From NCBI RefSeq assembly GCF_003610695.1, contig NZ_RAQH01000001.1, positions 620,001-684,000 on the forward strand: a stretch of 64,000 nt of DNA, written 5' to 3'. Positions 6,961-16,506 of this stretch are shown piece by piece. Position numbers and translations under genes: made by a program. The notes below the pieces were generated by a model, which saw only the letters and a program-made list of their open reading frames with translations, was not told the DNA's origin and ran no database searches. The number at the start of each line of letters is the position of its first letter. Positions within the stretch are counted from its first letter, which is position 1. The DNA comes from Epilithonimonas arachidiradicis. GTDB lineage: Bacteria > Bacteroidota > Bacteroidia > Flavobacteriales > Weeksellaceae.

Positions 6961-6966
6961 TTAATA

Positions 6967-7965
6967 TTAAATCAAAACCGCATTTGGATTTTCAAATTTT
7001 TCATTCTTTTCGAAATGAGAAAGGCTTGTTAAGGTAGAATCAGCAATCTGTTCAAGTGCTTCCTGCGTGAAAAAAGCCTGATGTGCCGTAACCAAAACAT
7101 TCGGGAAACTCATCAGTCTTTGGATTGTATCATCTTCGATAATTGTATGAGAAAGATCCCGGAAAAATAATTTTTCTTCCTGCTCATAAACATCAATCCC
7201 AAGATAGCCAATGTGCTTAGACTTCAAACCACCGATCACAGCTTTGGTATCAATCAATCCGCCACGACTGGTATTGATAATCATTACATTGTGTTTCATT
7301 TTTTGGATCGTAGTTTCATTGATCAAATGAAGCGTAGAATCCATCAAAGGACAGTGAAGCGACACAATATCAGATTCAGAAAGTAATTGTTCCTGAGAAA
7401 CATATTCGATTCCTAAGTCTTTCAGTTTTTGATTTTCCGTAATGTCATAAGCCAAAACTCTTGCTCCAAATCCTTTTGCAATTTTAGCAAACGCAGCACC
7501 AATGTTTCCGGTTCCTATAACGCCAATTGTTTTTTGATAAAGATTGAAACCCATTAATCCATTCAATGCAAAATTTTGTTTACGAACTCTGTTATAAGCT
7601 TTGTGAGTTTTTCTGTTAAGTGTCAGAATCATTGCCATTGCATGTTCCGCAACAGCTTCGGGAGAATAAGCCGGAACTCTGGAAACTCTTAGTCCAAGAC
7701 GTTTTGCAGCTTCCAAATCCACATTGTTGAAACCGGCACAACGCAGAGCGATATATTTCACACCTTTTTTTGCCAGAGATTCTAAAACTTCCGCGTTCAG
7801 CTTGTCATTGACGAAAGCACAAACAACATCGGTGTTTTCGATAAGATTAAGAACGTGCGGACCAAGATGGGTCTCAAAATAGTCCAATTCAAAGTTGAAT
7901 TGTTGATTCGCTCTGTCAAAAAATTCTTTGTCGTAAGGCTTGGAAGAGAAGAATGTAATTTTCAT
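6967..7965 (-). CDS. D-2-hydroxyacid dehydrogenase (D-lactate dehydrogenase type)
   Basis: This is an NAD-dependent enzyme that interconverts a 2-keto acid and a D-2-hydroxy acid, most likely pyruvate and D-lactate. The 332-residue protein has the split formate-dehydrogenase-like catalytic domain. The Rossmann motif 'GVIGTGNIGAAFAKIAKGFG' is in the middle. Signature 'LRCAGFNNVDL' and 'IINTSRGGLIDT' carry the Arg region of the family, and His follows in 'VTAHQAFFT'. The LdhA-type ending supports D-lactate dehydrogenase. The start is taken at 7965 (MKITFFSSKPYD); an in-frame extension to 8004 reads into a repeat element and is not coding. It is a single-gene unit. Confidence 0.88.
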   Translation of the reverse strand: MKITFFSSKPYDKEFFDRANQQFNFELDYFETHLGPHVLNLIENTDVVCAFVNDKLNAEVLESLAKKGVKYIALRCAGFNNVDLEAAKRLGLRVSRVPAYSPEAVAEHAMAMILTLNRKTHKAYNRVRKQNFALNGLMGFNLYQKTIGVIGTGNIGAAFAKIAKGFGARVLAYDITENQKLKDLGIEYVSQEQLLSESDIVSLHCPLMDSTLHLINETTIQKMKHNVMIINTSRGGLIDTKAVIGGLKSKHIGYLGIDVYEQEEKLFFRDLSHTIIEDDTIQRLMSFPNVLVTAHQAFFTQEALEQIADSTLTSLSHFEKNEKFENPNAVLI

Positions 7966-7989
7966 ATTTAACGTTATTAAATTTTTTTT

Positions 7990-8124
7990 AACCACAAAAG
8001 TCACATAATATTATCATCTTTCTGCTTATGAAAATGTGCAAATTAGTTTTATTAGAGATTTCCTTTTTGCTCTCTATATCAATGTGAGTTTAAATTTAAA
8101 TCATTCCTTTTGTGATTTTTGTGG
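7990..8124. repeat. Dispersed inverted-repeat element, copy A
   Basis: The left arm AACCACAAAAGTCACA (from 7990) and right arm CCTTTTGTGATTTTTGTGG (8106-8124) are imperfect inverted copies, with about 90 bases of AT-rich DNA between. The same arms occur at 32853-32977 and 57739-57861, always between genes. Confidence 0.65.
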
Positions 8125-8161
8125 AATGAATTTTAATTTTAAAAAGGATAATTTCTAGTTG

Positions 8162-8509
8162 CTATTCGTCACTCAACCGATTTTTTCGGGCTAATTTTTT
8201 ATCAACCCAAATCGTCGCAAAAGGGAAGAAAGCACCCATCAATGCAAAGATAAAATCCTCATCATCCCAATGGTATATTTTTCTAATCGCGGGAAGAAAG
8301 ATAAGATAAAGCGTGAAAAAAAGTCCGTGGATACTCCCGATAGTACTGATGTAAATAATAACAAAAATATTTTCCGGCTCAACCCGAATCCAAATCATCG
8401 CTGAGAATAATAAAAGCCAGGAAACAGCTTCTGCAAAACAAATCTGCTTAAACCATTTGATAAGTTTGTCTTCCGGATATTTTGCGTAGTATTTTTCTAT
8501 AAAGTTCAT
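8162..8509 (-). CDS. DUF3817-type small membrane protein
   Basis: The 115-residue protein has three predicted membrane helices: about residues 23-43 ('AVSWLLLFSAMIWI'), 50-74 and 87-103. A short basic tail follows. The layout, with a conserved Glu in the first helix and 'SIHGLFF' in the second, fits the DUF3817 family of integral membrane proteins, whose function is not known. It is monocistronic and sits between a repeat element and a secreted protein gene. Confidence 0.7.
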   Translation of the reverse strand: MNFIEKYYAKYPEDKLIKWFKQICFAEAVSWLLLFSAMIWIRVEPENIFVIIYISTIGSIHGLFFTLYLIFLPAIRKIYHWDDEDFIFALMGAFFPFATIWVDKKLARKNRLSDE

Positions 8510-8571
8510 CTTTTTTCTTTTTCGGATTTAAGGATTTTTGCCAGCGTCAATTCGTAATTTTTATCATATTC

Positions 8572-9111
8572 CTAATCTTTACCGTTCTCATCTTCGCCGT
8601 CTTCTACAATATAGCCAAAATCTTTGATTTTATTGTCTTCGATTTTATAAAAGCTTGTCCAGTTTCTCCCAGATATCACAAGAGAATCTATGAGGTCATA
8701 TTTTTCCAGATAATTTGGATTTTTGATTTCTTTGAAGCCATCTATTTTCCTTAGTTTCTGATTCTTGAAATCGACAATAAAAAGATGGTAAGTCTCATTA
8801 CTCCTTACATCTGCAGTATTTTCAATTAGGATATCTCTGATTCCATCCCCATTGAAATCTGTAAACTCAACATTTTGGAATTGGCTGTACAACTTTTCCT
8901 GATAAATAATTTTATCCTTTCCGTTGATTTTTTTTGAAAAAGTGAATAGTACATTGAATTGACTTTCATCCTTCGGATCAAATTCCAAAGAAACTAAATA
9001 ACCTTTTTTACTGAAAATTGAATCACAGTTTATTTTAATAAGCTCTTTGTTTTGAGCAAAAAGTAACGTTTGAAATATTGAAAAAACCGAGAGAAGAAGA
9101 ATTCTTTTCAT
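8572..9111 (-). CDS. Secreted hypothetical protein with a calcium-site-like 'DFNGDGIRD' loop
   Basis: The 179-residue product starts MKRILLLSVFSIFQ and has a signal peptide cleaved after 'LLFAQ'. It resembles single-domain periplasmic proteins related to FG-GAP/VCBS repeats, because 'FTDFNGDGIRDILIEN' looks like an EF-hand-type loop. The start at 9111 is chosen because the longer frame runs into nadD and spoils the signal peptide. It lies 7 bases after nadD and is probably cotranscribed with it by chance of location. Function is unknown. Confidence 0.65.
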   Translation of the reverse strand: MKRILLLSVFSIFQTLLFAQNKELIKINCDSIFSKKGYLVSLEFDPKDESQFNVLFTFSKKINGKDKIIYQEKLYSQFQNVEFTDFNGDGIRDILIENTADVRSNETYHLFIVDFKNQKLRKIDGFKEIKNPNYLEKYDLIDSLVISGRNWTSFYKIEDNKIKDFGYIVEDGEDENGKD

Positions 9112-9118
9112 TCCAAAT

Positions 9119-9709
9119 TTATTTATAAAATGAAGAACCGTCAAGATATTCAAAAACCTCAGGAGGAAGCATTGGACGCACATTTTTGCCTTCCTTAATC
9201 ATATTCCGGATTTCCGTGGCAGACAATTCTATAATGGGTGCTTTGATGAGCGAAATATTCTCGTGCTGCAAATAGTTCTCGTTTTTTTCTTCTCCGAAAA
9301 TTCTAGGATAAACAATGATCTGGTGATTTTTTAAGAGCAATTCATAGTTTTTCCATTTGTGAAGACCTCCCAGATTGTCTTCTCCCATTATCAAAGAGAA
9401 AGAATAATCCGGATATTTTTCATTCAGATAAGTTAACGTATCAATCGTGTAACTTGGTGTTGGCAAAGAAAACTCTACATTGGAAGCACGCATTTTCGGA
9501 TAATTTTTGATGGCCAGTTGAACCATATCCAATCGATTATGATCTTTCAGTAATGATTTTTTATCCTTGAATGGATTTTGCGGACTCACCACAAACCACA
9601 ATTCTTCCATATCAGAATTCTCCAAAATATAATTCCCGAGAATCAGATGTCCAATATGAATCGGGTTGAATGAGCCAAAAAATAGTCCGATTTTTTTACG
9701 TTTTTCCAA
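9119..9709 (-). CDS. nadD: Nicotinate-nucleotide adenylyltransferase
   Basis: NadD converts nicotinate mononucleotide and ATP to deamido-NAD in NAD synthesis. The nucleotidyltransferase signature 'FFGSFNPIHIGHL' with the HIGH-like His pair is at residues 10-22, and 'ISLIKAPIIELSATEIRNMI' carries the second ATP-binding motif (S/T-X-X-R). Length of 196 is normal. The start codon is TTG at 9709; no ATG is available close by and the signature begins only eight codons in. Confidence 0.93.
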   Translation of the reverse strand: MEKRKKIGLFFGSFNPIHIGHLILGNYILENSDMEELWFVVSPQNPFKDKKSLLKDHNRLDMVQLAIKNYPKMRASNVEFSLPTPSYTIDTLTYLNEKYPDYSFSLIMGEDNLGGLHKWKNYELLLKNHQIIVYPRIFGEEKNENYLQHENISLIKAPIIELSATEIRNMIKEGKNVRPMLPPEVFEYLDGSSFYK

Positions 9710-9841
9710 GATAGAATGGTCTTTTACTTTTCAAATTTAGAAAATAATAATTGAAATCGAATTCTAAGTCAAATCATTAATTTTCTCATTGGTCATTTAA
9801 TAGTCAATAATTTATGATTATTTTTGCAACAAACATAATTG

Positions 9842-11755
9842 ATGAGAAAAATTCTACTTTTTCTGATGCTTATTCCTGCCATCTGGATTTCTGCGCAATC
9901 TGCGGTAGATTCTCTGTTGACGGTTCTTAAAAAAGAAAAAAATCCAAACCAAATTACGGCTTTACAAAATCAGATTTCGGATGCTTATAAACATTCGGAT
10001 CCTGAACAGATGCAGAAATTTGCATTGTTGGCGCTTACAAACTCCAGAAAAAATAAGAATGTTTATCAGGAATCGGTTGCTTATCAGAATATTGGTGTTT
10101 CATTTTTTATTCATGGCGATTACGAAAAAGCACTACAAAATTTGGATTCATCAGAAAAGATTCTTTTAAAAATCAATTCTGAGAAAAAAGAAATCAGAGA
10201 AACATTAGCCAAAACTCTGGGAAGCAAAGGCGTTGTTTATTCTCAACAGAACAATTATGCTGCGGCTTTGGAAAATGATTTCCGGGCTTTGAAAATCTAT
10301 GAAGAAACCAAAAATAATCTCCAGGCTTCAAAGCTTTATAACAATATTGGAGTGATTTATAAATCCATTGATGATCAAGAAAAAGCACTAGAATATTTTC
10401 TGAAAGCCAACCAGACTTCGAAGAAAATTAACCCAGAAACTTTTGCTGCAAGTGCATCTAATATTGGATTGATTTATTTGTTTCAGAATAAGCTGGATCA
10501 GGCGAAAAAATATTTTGATGAGAGTCTAAAATCTTACCAGGAAAATGAAAATCCACGAGGTTTAGGAGAACTTTATAACAGCTATTCTCAATATTATATT
10601 CGTAAAAATCAGAAACAAGCAGCCAAAAATAGTCTTCAAAAAGCGGAAGAAGTATTTTTATCGATTGACGATAAGTTTGGTTTATCTGATACTTATATGT
10701 TTTTGGCTAGGATTTATTTGGGTGAAAATGATCTTGAAAAATCCCTTCAGTTTTCCAACAAAAGCCTTGAACTTGCTAAAGAACTGGACTTGACAGAAGC
10801 CCGAATGAACGCCGAAAAATTACTTTCTCAAATCTATGATCAAAAAGAAGATCAGAAGTTGGCTCTGTATCATCTTAAGAATTATGATATCGAAAAGGAA
10901 AAATTTGACGCTGTTAAAAATGAGCAACAACGCCTGAATACGGAACTCAATTTTCAATATGAAAAACAGCAGTTGGAAAAAAGAGAAAATGCAAGCAGGG
11001 AAAGACTGAAATGGATTTTTACCGTTTTAATAATCGGATTACTTTTACTCGGATTGTTTCTTTTTTACAGAAATAAGGAAAAGCAAAAAACCTTGCTTCT
11101 ACAAAAACAACTGACAGAGTTTGAACATAAAGCGCTGCATCTGCAGATGAATCCTCATTTTGTTTTTAATTGTCTGGCGGCGATTTCTGCATTCGTAGTC
11201 CAAAACGGAAAAGATGAGGCGATCCGTTATCTGGCGAAGTTTTCCAAATTGATGAGACTGACGTTGGAATTTTCAAAAGAATCTAGTATTACCTTAGATA
11301 AAGAAATCGAAGCACTTCAAAATTATCTTGAACTGGAGCAATTGCGGTTTAATAATAAATTCGATTTTAATATTTCCAAAGAATCCAATATTGAAGATGA
11401 TACAGCGATTCCTTCTTTGCTTCTACAGCCTTATGTAGAAAATGCAATTATCCACGGTGTGGTTCCTTTAGAAGATAAAGGCTTTATCAATATTATTTTT
11501 CGTCAAATTGAGGATCAGCTGATTTGTATCATCACAGATAATGGTGTTGGAATAGAACAATCGAAAAAAAAGAAAGAAACATTTGTCAACGCTCATAAGT
11601 CTATGGCAATGGAAATTTCTAAAAAACGATTGGAAACTCTGGAACAACTGGAAAATAAAAAAATAGAACTGAGTATCACAGAACTTAGAGATAACGAGAA
11701 GATTTTGGGAACTCAGGTTTTGATAAAATTACCATTAGAATTTATAGAAAAATGA
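9842..11755 (+). CDS. Sensor histidine kinase with N-terminal TPR repeats (LytS/YehU type)
   Basis: The 637-residue protein has a signal peptide (to about residue 19), five to seven tetratricopeptide repeats (about 60-340), a coiled coil, one membrane helix ('WIFTVLIIGLLLLGLFLFY', near 400) and a cytoplasmic kinase part. The kinase is of the His_kinase (PF06580) type, with phosphate-accepting His in 'LQMNPHFVFN' and an ATP-binding 'DNGVGIEQS' motif. It would sense a periplasmic signal through the TPR part and phosphorylate the regulator encoded next; the two genes overlap by 4 bases. ATG at 9842 follows a TTG at 9839. Confidence 0.9.
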   Translation: MRKILLFLMLIPAIWISAQSAVDSLLTVLKKEKNPNQITALQNQISDAYKHSDPEQMQKFALLALTNSRKNKNVYQESVAYQNIGVSFFIHGDYEKALQNLDSSEKILLKINSEKKEIRETLAKTLGSKGVVYSQQNNYAAALENDFRALKIYEETKNNLQASKLYNNIGVIYKSIDDQEKALEYFLKANQTSKKINPETFAASASNIGLIYLFQNKLDQAKKYFDESLKSYQENENPRGLGELYNSYSQYYIRKNQKQAAKNSLQKAEEVFLSIDDKFGLSDTYMFLARIYLGENDLEKSLQFSNKSLELAKELDLTEARMNAEKLLSQIYDQKEDQKLALYHLKNYDIEKEKFDAVKNEQQRLNTELNFQYEKQQLEKRENASRERLKWIFTVLIIGLLLLGLFLFYRNKEKQKTLLLQKQLTEFEHKALHLQMNPHFVFNCLAAISAFVVQNGKDEAIRYLAKFSKLMRLTLEFSKESSITLDKEIEALQNYLELEQLRFNNKFDFNISKESNIEDDTAIPSLLLQPYVENAIIHGVVPLEDKGFINIIFRQIEDQLICIITDNGVGIEQSKKKKETFVNAHKSMAMEISKKRLETLEQLENKKIELSITELRDNEKILGTQVLIKLPLEFIEK

Positions 11756-12513
11756 TAACAGCTGTTTTAATAGACGATGATCATAACCTCCGCAATGGGA
11801 TGAGAGCAATGCTGGCGCTGTATGCTCCTGAAATCAATATTTTAGGCGAAGCAGACAGCGTAAAAACAGGAATAAAATTGATCGAGGAACATAATCCGAA
11901 AATTGTTTTTCTGGATATTATGATGAATGATGGTTCAGGCTTTGATATTCTGGAACGGCTTAATAAAAAGTATGGAAAAATCTCTTCTCATATTGTTTTT
12001 GTAACAGCGCACGAGAAGTTTGCTATAAAAGCATTTCGGTTCAGTGCTTTAGATTTTCTTCTGAAACCGATTGATCCGGAAGAATTACAAGGTGTCATCC
12101 GGAAAATTAAAAATATTACAGATAACAGTTCGGAAAATAAAACAATAGAACTTCTGTTGGAAAATATCTCGAAGAAGGCAGATAGTTTCAAAAAAATTGC
12201 CCTGTCAACGTCGGATGGAATTCATCTGTTTGAGATTAAGGATATTATCCGCTGTGAGTCTGTTGATAATTATACCAAATTTCATTTTAAAAATCACAAG
12301 ACAGTTCTGATCTCCAAAACATTGAAAGAATATGAGGAATTGTTATCTGATCAAGGTTTTGAAAGAATACATCAATCCCATCTCATTAATCTGAATGAGC
12401 TGAAATCTTATATCAAAAAAGATGGCGGATTCGTCATCATGTCAGATAATGTACAGGTGCCTGTTTCTCAAAGAAAAAAAGAAAGATTACAGGAAGTGAT
12501 TGGAAGATTATAA
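11752..12513 (+). CDS. LytTR-family response regulator
   Basis: The 253-residue protein has an N-terminal receiver domain with acidic residues Asp8, Asp9 and the phosphoacceptor Asp55 in 'IVFLDIMMND', and Lys in 'LLKPID'. A C-terminal LytTR DNA-binding domain starts at about residue 145 ('RCESVDNYTKF', 'RIHQSHLINL'). It is the partner of the TPR histidine kinase. LytTR regulators bind direct repeats upstream of their targets; the large secreted protein 82 bases downstream may be controlled by it. Confidence 0.92.
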   Translation: MITAVLIDDDHNLRNGMRAMLALYAPEINILGEADSVKTGIKLIEEHNPKIVFLDIMMNDGSGFDILERLNKKYGKISSHIVFVTAHEKFAIKAFRFSALDFLLKPIDPEELQGVIRKIKNITDNSSENKTIELLLENISKKADSFKKIALSTSDGIHLFEIKDIIRCESVDNYTKFHFKNHKTVLISKTLKEYEELLSDQGFERIHQSHLINLNELKSYIKKDGGFVIMSDNVQVPVSQRKKERLQEVIGRL

Positions 12514-12595
12514 ATTCTAACTCAAACCTTCCGAATTCTAAATGTAACAAACAAAACATAACGATAAAAATTAATTTTAAACTCTGAAAACACAA

Positions 12596-15500
12596 ATGAT
12601 GAAAACAAAATTACTCCTAGTGATGTTGGCTCTCCTTTCTTGGGGAGCCAAGTCACAAAACATCAATTTTCCGGATGCGAATTTTAAGGCAGCTTTATTG
12701 GGAACAAATTTTAACAATTACGTTATTTGCTATGATCACAATAACACCAGTTTCCTATTAGATCAAAATCAAGACGGCGAAATCCAAATGTCAGAAGCAT
12801 CTTTGGTAAAAAGAATGGTGTTTTTTCAAAGATCAAATTATACAACTCTGGAAGGAATCAATTCCTTTGTTAATCTGGAAACGATTCAGTATGAGAATGA
12901 TGGTTCCTCTTCCCATATTCACGGGAAAATTGATGATATTAATATTGATGGACTTAGCAATTTCAAAACATTTAATTTATCAGGATGTGATATTGGGAAA
13001 ATAAGCATCAAGAACTGTCCTAATGTTTTGGATGTAAGTTCTGCTTACGCTGATTCTTATAATGCGTCAGCTTTCGATATTCATGGAAATACAAAAGAAT
13101 TGACGATTGATAATTGTCCACAGTTACAAAAAGTTATATGGACCAATAATAATTTAGGAAAGGCAAATATTACTAATTCCCCAAGTCTTATCCATTTGGA
13201 ACTACGAGGGAATTCTATATCTGCTTTTGATGCATCACAACTTGTAAACCTTGAAGATCTTGATTTGTCCAATAATCAACAGACTTGGGGACCAATTTCT
13301 GGCGAAGCTAATTTTGATCCAACACTTTCCAGCTTGAATACTACTGGATTGTCAAAATTAAAATATGTTAATGTAAATAATCAATTGCTTAGCAATTTGG
13401 ACTTAACTCAAGCATCACTTTTGGAAATATTAAATTGTAAGAACAATAAAATTGGGAATTCTTTAGACATATCCCAAAATTCTAAATTGACATATCTTGA
13501 TTGTTCTGCTAACCAGATTAAAGCCATATTACTTCCTACTATTTCAGACATTAGTACATTCTACGCCAACAACAATTTATTAGAAAATAATGGTTTGGAT
13601 TTTACCAAATTGTTTGCAATAAAAAATATTAATAGAAATATTAATCTGTCTTTCAATAAGTTTGATCAGAATATTATTTTTTCGTTTCCTGTAAGTTTTG
13701 CATCCTTAGATTTGAGTAATAATAAAATTTCAGATTTTAGAGTTTTAGAACAACTGTCAAGTTGGACAGGGCAAGCATATCTTTCTTTAAGTGATAATCA
13801 ACTGGAGAATGTTAATTTAAATGTTATTAATAATTTAGGAACACTTAGTATAGCTAATAATCCTATTACGGAGTTTAATATGCCAAGTCTTGCTATTTGG
13901 GATTATTTAGATATTTCAAATACGAGTTTAGGATATTTAAATTTTAATTCGAATACTTCTTTTTCAACAATTGTTCTTGCAAATGGGCTTCAATCATCCA
14001 CATTTAAAATTGTTTGTCCATCTGGAGGTATAGCATTAGTCGGATGTCAAAATTTGGAAACGATAGATTTGAGTAGCTCGAGTATGGGCATAGAACAAGT
14101 TAGCGATATGCCATTGCTAAAAAGCATATATATGAAAAATGGGATTAAAGACAAAATCTACAGCCCATTTTTTAATACTCCAAACTTAAAGTTCATCTGT
14201 GCTGATGAAATGGATACAAAGATCATAAAGGATATACTTTTTCAAAGCGGTTTGACGAACGTTAACGTCAACTCTTACTGCTCATTCACACCAGGCGGAA
14301 ATTACAATACTATTTCTGGAACAGCAAAAATTGATACTGATAACAATGGTTGTGATTCTACAGATAACCCATTCGAATATCTAAAATTGAAAATTGATGA
14401 TGGAACCAATGTGGGCGAAACTTTTGTCCAAAATGATGGGAAATATGAGTTTTATACACAAGCAGGTAATTTTAATATAGTAGCACTTGCAGAAAATCCA
14501 GCTCTGTTTACCGTTTCGCCAGCTAATTTTTCTACTACTTTTGCAGATGCTAACAATAATGTATTCACACAGGATATTTGTGTAACAGCTAACGGAAGTC
14601 AGAATGATGCGGAAGTAGTAATTGCACCGCTGACCAGTGCAAGACCAGGGTTCGATGCTGTTTATAATTTGGTATGGAGAAACAAGGGAAACACGACTTT
14701 ATCTGGAAAAGTGATAATGAATTACGATTCCAATAAGATGACTTTCCAGAGCAGTTCTTTACCCTATTCTATATTAAGCAATGGATCGATTGAATTTAAT
14801 TATACCGACCTGAAACCATTTGCTAACACCGCTTCGGAAATTACATTCAAAATCAATACACCAACAGATTCAACTAATCCTGTGAATATGGGAGATGTAT
14901 TGGCTTTTAATGCACAGATTACGCCTACCAATGCAGACATTACTCCAGAAGATAACCTTTTTGGTTTCAATCATACTGTTGTTAACTCTTTTGATCCCAA
15001 TGATATTGTATGTTTGGAAGGGGAAACCGTTCCTGTGTCAACTGTGGGGAAGTATCTGCATTATGTCATCAATTTTGAAAATACAGGAAATGCAGAAGCG
15101 GAAAATATTGTAGTGAAAATGGAAGTGGATCCGAACGAATTCGATATTAATACATTACAGCTACAAAATGCTTCAGCAAGTGTTGATACGAAAATCGTTG
15201 GAAATCAGGTAGAATTCGCATTCAAAAAAATAAAATTGCAAAGCGGTGGACACGGCAATGTGTTGTTAAAAATGAGATCGAAGTCAGATCTTGTTGAAGG
15301 CGATACCGTTAATAATGCGGCGGAGATCTATTTTGATTATAATTTTCCTATCGTGACTAATGATTATGTGACCACGATTTACAATGCGAGTAATGTTCTT
15401 GCAGCTAAAATCAATTATTCAGCGTCTAACTTCAGTCCAAATAATTATCAGGTTAATTTTGATGCCAGCCTTAGTACAGGTAACATTACAAGTTACCAAT

Positions 15501-16468
15501 GGGAATTTTCTGGCAATCCGTCAATTAGTTCCAGCACACTTGTGAAGCCAATAGTGACTTACACCGTTCCTGGAAATTATACAGCTAAACTCACTGTTTT
15601 TGATTCAAATGGAATGTCTTCTTCACAGACAACTACGTTCAATGTTGGAGGGAATGTCGCAGACCTGTCAACAGGTAAAAATTCTGAAAATAATTTTATT
15701 ACGATTGATGCGGACGAAGATGATTGGAAAGGTTATGATATTAATGGGACCGAAATTATTCCAAAAGTAAGACAAACCTATACGGGCTGGAGCTACGCTG
15801 ACCTCTCTACAGGAGTTAACAGCCAGTGGATTACACTTAACAACACAGAAGGTTATTATACTTACAAGAGTAGAGAATTTACAATTCCGGATAATGCAAC
15901 CGATGCTAAGCTGAATTTAAGATCATTATCATTTGTAAGAAACTGGACTTACCTTGTGAGGATCAATCCGGATGGAAGCGAGGAAGAAACAGAAATCACA
16001 AAGACCCAATGGATGAGTGATGGCTTCAAAGGCTGGCTGAACAGCAGAAGTCCGAAGGTTGAGAATTATAGCTTATCACCCGGAAGATATTATATCAAAG
16101 TTCTGTTGTATTCTAATAACGGTGCGGTGAGACAATCTATAGATGTTAATGCGCTGGTTTCTTCTTCAACAGGCTTAATGTTTGGCAATAGATTGACGCA
16201 GAAGCAGCCTACTTTGGGCGATCAAGATTCTGAAAACCCAGGAATGCAGGTTTATCCAATTCCGACCAAAGGATTAATTAATGTTATTTCTGATGAAAAA
16301 ATGAATGCTGTAGAAGTTTATGATGTTGCCGGAAGAATAGTTCAAAAGCAGATGGATAGTTCGCCTTCGAAAGAGTTTAAATTAAATATTAATGTTCCCA
16401 AAGGCATTTATTATCTGAAGATCAAGACTGGAAAAGGAACTTCGGTGAAGAAGATAATCAAAGAATAG
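12596..16468 (+). CDS. Large secreted leucine-rich-repeat protein with T9SS sorting tail
   Basis: The 1290-residue product is exported by Sec and then by the type IX secretion system. It has a signal peptide ending near 'GAKSQ' (residue 21), irregular leucine-rich repeats of the bacterial 'L..LDLSNN' kind (about 50-560), a SdrD-like or carboxypeptidase-like beta sandwich, DUF11-like repeats with 'NTGNAEAENIVVKM' (about 830), and a PKD domain ('FDASLSTGNITSYQWEFSG', about 970). It ends with a type A sorting domain ('VYPIPTKGLINV' to 'KGIYYLKIKTGKGTSVKKIIKE', quoted in parts). It probably acts at the cell surface in adhesion or binding; no enzyme domain is seen. Confidence 0.85.
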   Translation: MMKTKLLLVMLALLSWGAKSQNINFPDANFKAALLGTNFNNYVICYDHNNTSFLLDQNQDGEIQMSEASLVKRMVFFQRSNYTTLEGINSFVNLETIQYENDGSSSHIHGKIDDINIDGLSNFKTFNLSGCDIGKISIKNCPNVLDVSSAYADSYNASAFDIHGNTKELTIDNCPQLQKVIWTNNNLGKANITNSPSLIHLELRGNSISAFDASQLVNLEDLDLSNNQQTWGPISGEANFDPTLSSLNTTGLSKLKYVNVNNQLLSNLDLTQASLLEILNCKNNKIGNSLDISQNSKLTYLDCSANQIKAILLPTISDISTFYANNNLLENNGLDFTKLFAIKNINRNINLSFNKFDQNIIFSFPVSFASLDLSNNKISDFRVLEQLSSWTGQAYLSLSDNQLENVNLNVINNLGTLSIANNPITEFNMPSLAIWDYLDISNTSLGYLNFNSNTSFSTIVLANGLQSSTFKIVCPSGGIALVGCQNLETIDLSSSSMGIEQVSDMPLLKSIYMKNGIKDKIYSPFFNTPNLKFICADEMDTKIIKDILFQSGLTNVNVNSYCSFTPGGNYNTISGTAKIDTDNNGCDSTDNPFEYLKLKIDDGTNVGETFVQNDGKYEFYTQAGNFNIVALAENPALFTVSPANFSTTFADANNNVFTQDICVTANGSQNDAEVVIAPLTSARPGFDAVYNLVWRNKGNTTLSGKVIMNYDSNKMTFQSSSLPYSILSNGSIEFNYTDLKPFANTASEITFKINTPTDSTNPVNMGDVLAFNAQITPTNADITPEDNLFGFNHTVVNSFDPNDIVCLEGETVPVSTVGKYLHYVINFENTGNAEAENIVVKMEVDPNEFDINTLQLQNASASVDTKIVGNQVEFAFKKIKLQSGGHGNVLLKMRSKSDLVEGDTVNNAAEIYFDYNFPIVTNDYVTTIYNASNVLAAKINYSASNFSPNNYQVNFDASLSTGNITSYQWEFSGNPSISSSTLVKPIVTYTVPGNYTAKLTVFDSNGMSSSQTTTFNVGGNVADLSTGKNSENNFITIDADEDDWKGYDINGTEIIPKVRQTYTGWSYADLSTGVNSQWITLNNTEGYYTYKSREFTIPDNATDAKLNLRSLSFVRNWTYLVRINPDGSEEETEITKTQWMSDGFKGWLNSRSPKVENYSLSPGRYYIKVLLYSNNGAVRQSIDVNALVSSSTGLMFGNRLTQKQPTLGDQDSENPGMQVYPIPTKGLINVISDEKMNAVEVYDVAGRIVQKQMDSSPSKEFKLNINVPKGIYYLKIKTGKGTSVKKIIKE

Positions 16469-16477
16469 AATGAAAAA

Positions 16478-16506
16478 AAATCCCGATTTAATTTGAATCG
16501 GGATTT
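16478..16506. terminator. Bidirectional terminator between the LRR protein gene and recJ
   Basis: AAATCCCGATT and AATCGGGATTT form an 11-bp perfect stem around a short loop, flanked by A run on the left and T run on the right. It serves both converging genes. Confidence 0.85.

Larger units (their letters stand above)
6355..6966. other. Intergenic region expected to contain the prophage-host junction
   Basis: No convincing gene lies in these 612 bases. The region holds the possible repressor terminator, a 12-bp tandem repeat at 6515-6548, two similar words containing TATTTAATG (near 6602 and 6747) that might be transposase end-binding sites, and a host repeat arm at 6941-6960. The host arm shows that the junction lies left of about 6940. 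I could not find an exact phage end or a 5-bp target duplication because the other end is outside the window. Confidence 0.5.

Noticed and set aside
7966-8004. N-terminal extension of the D-2-hydroxyacid dehydrogenase
   Set aside because: The extra 13 codons derive from the inverted-repeat element; the family starts at MKITFF.
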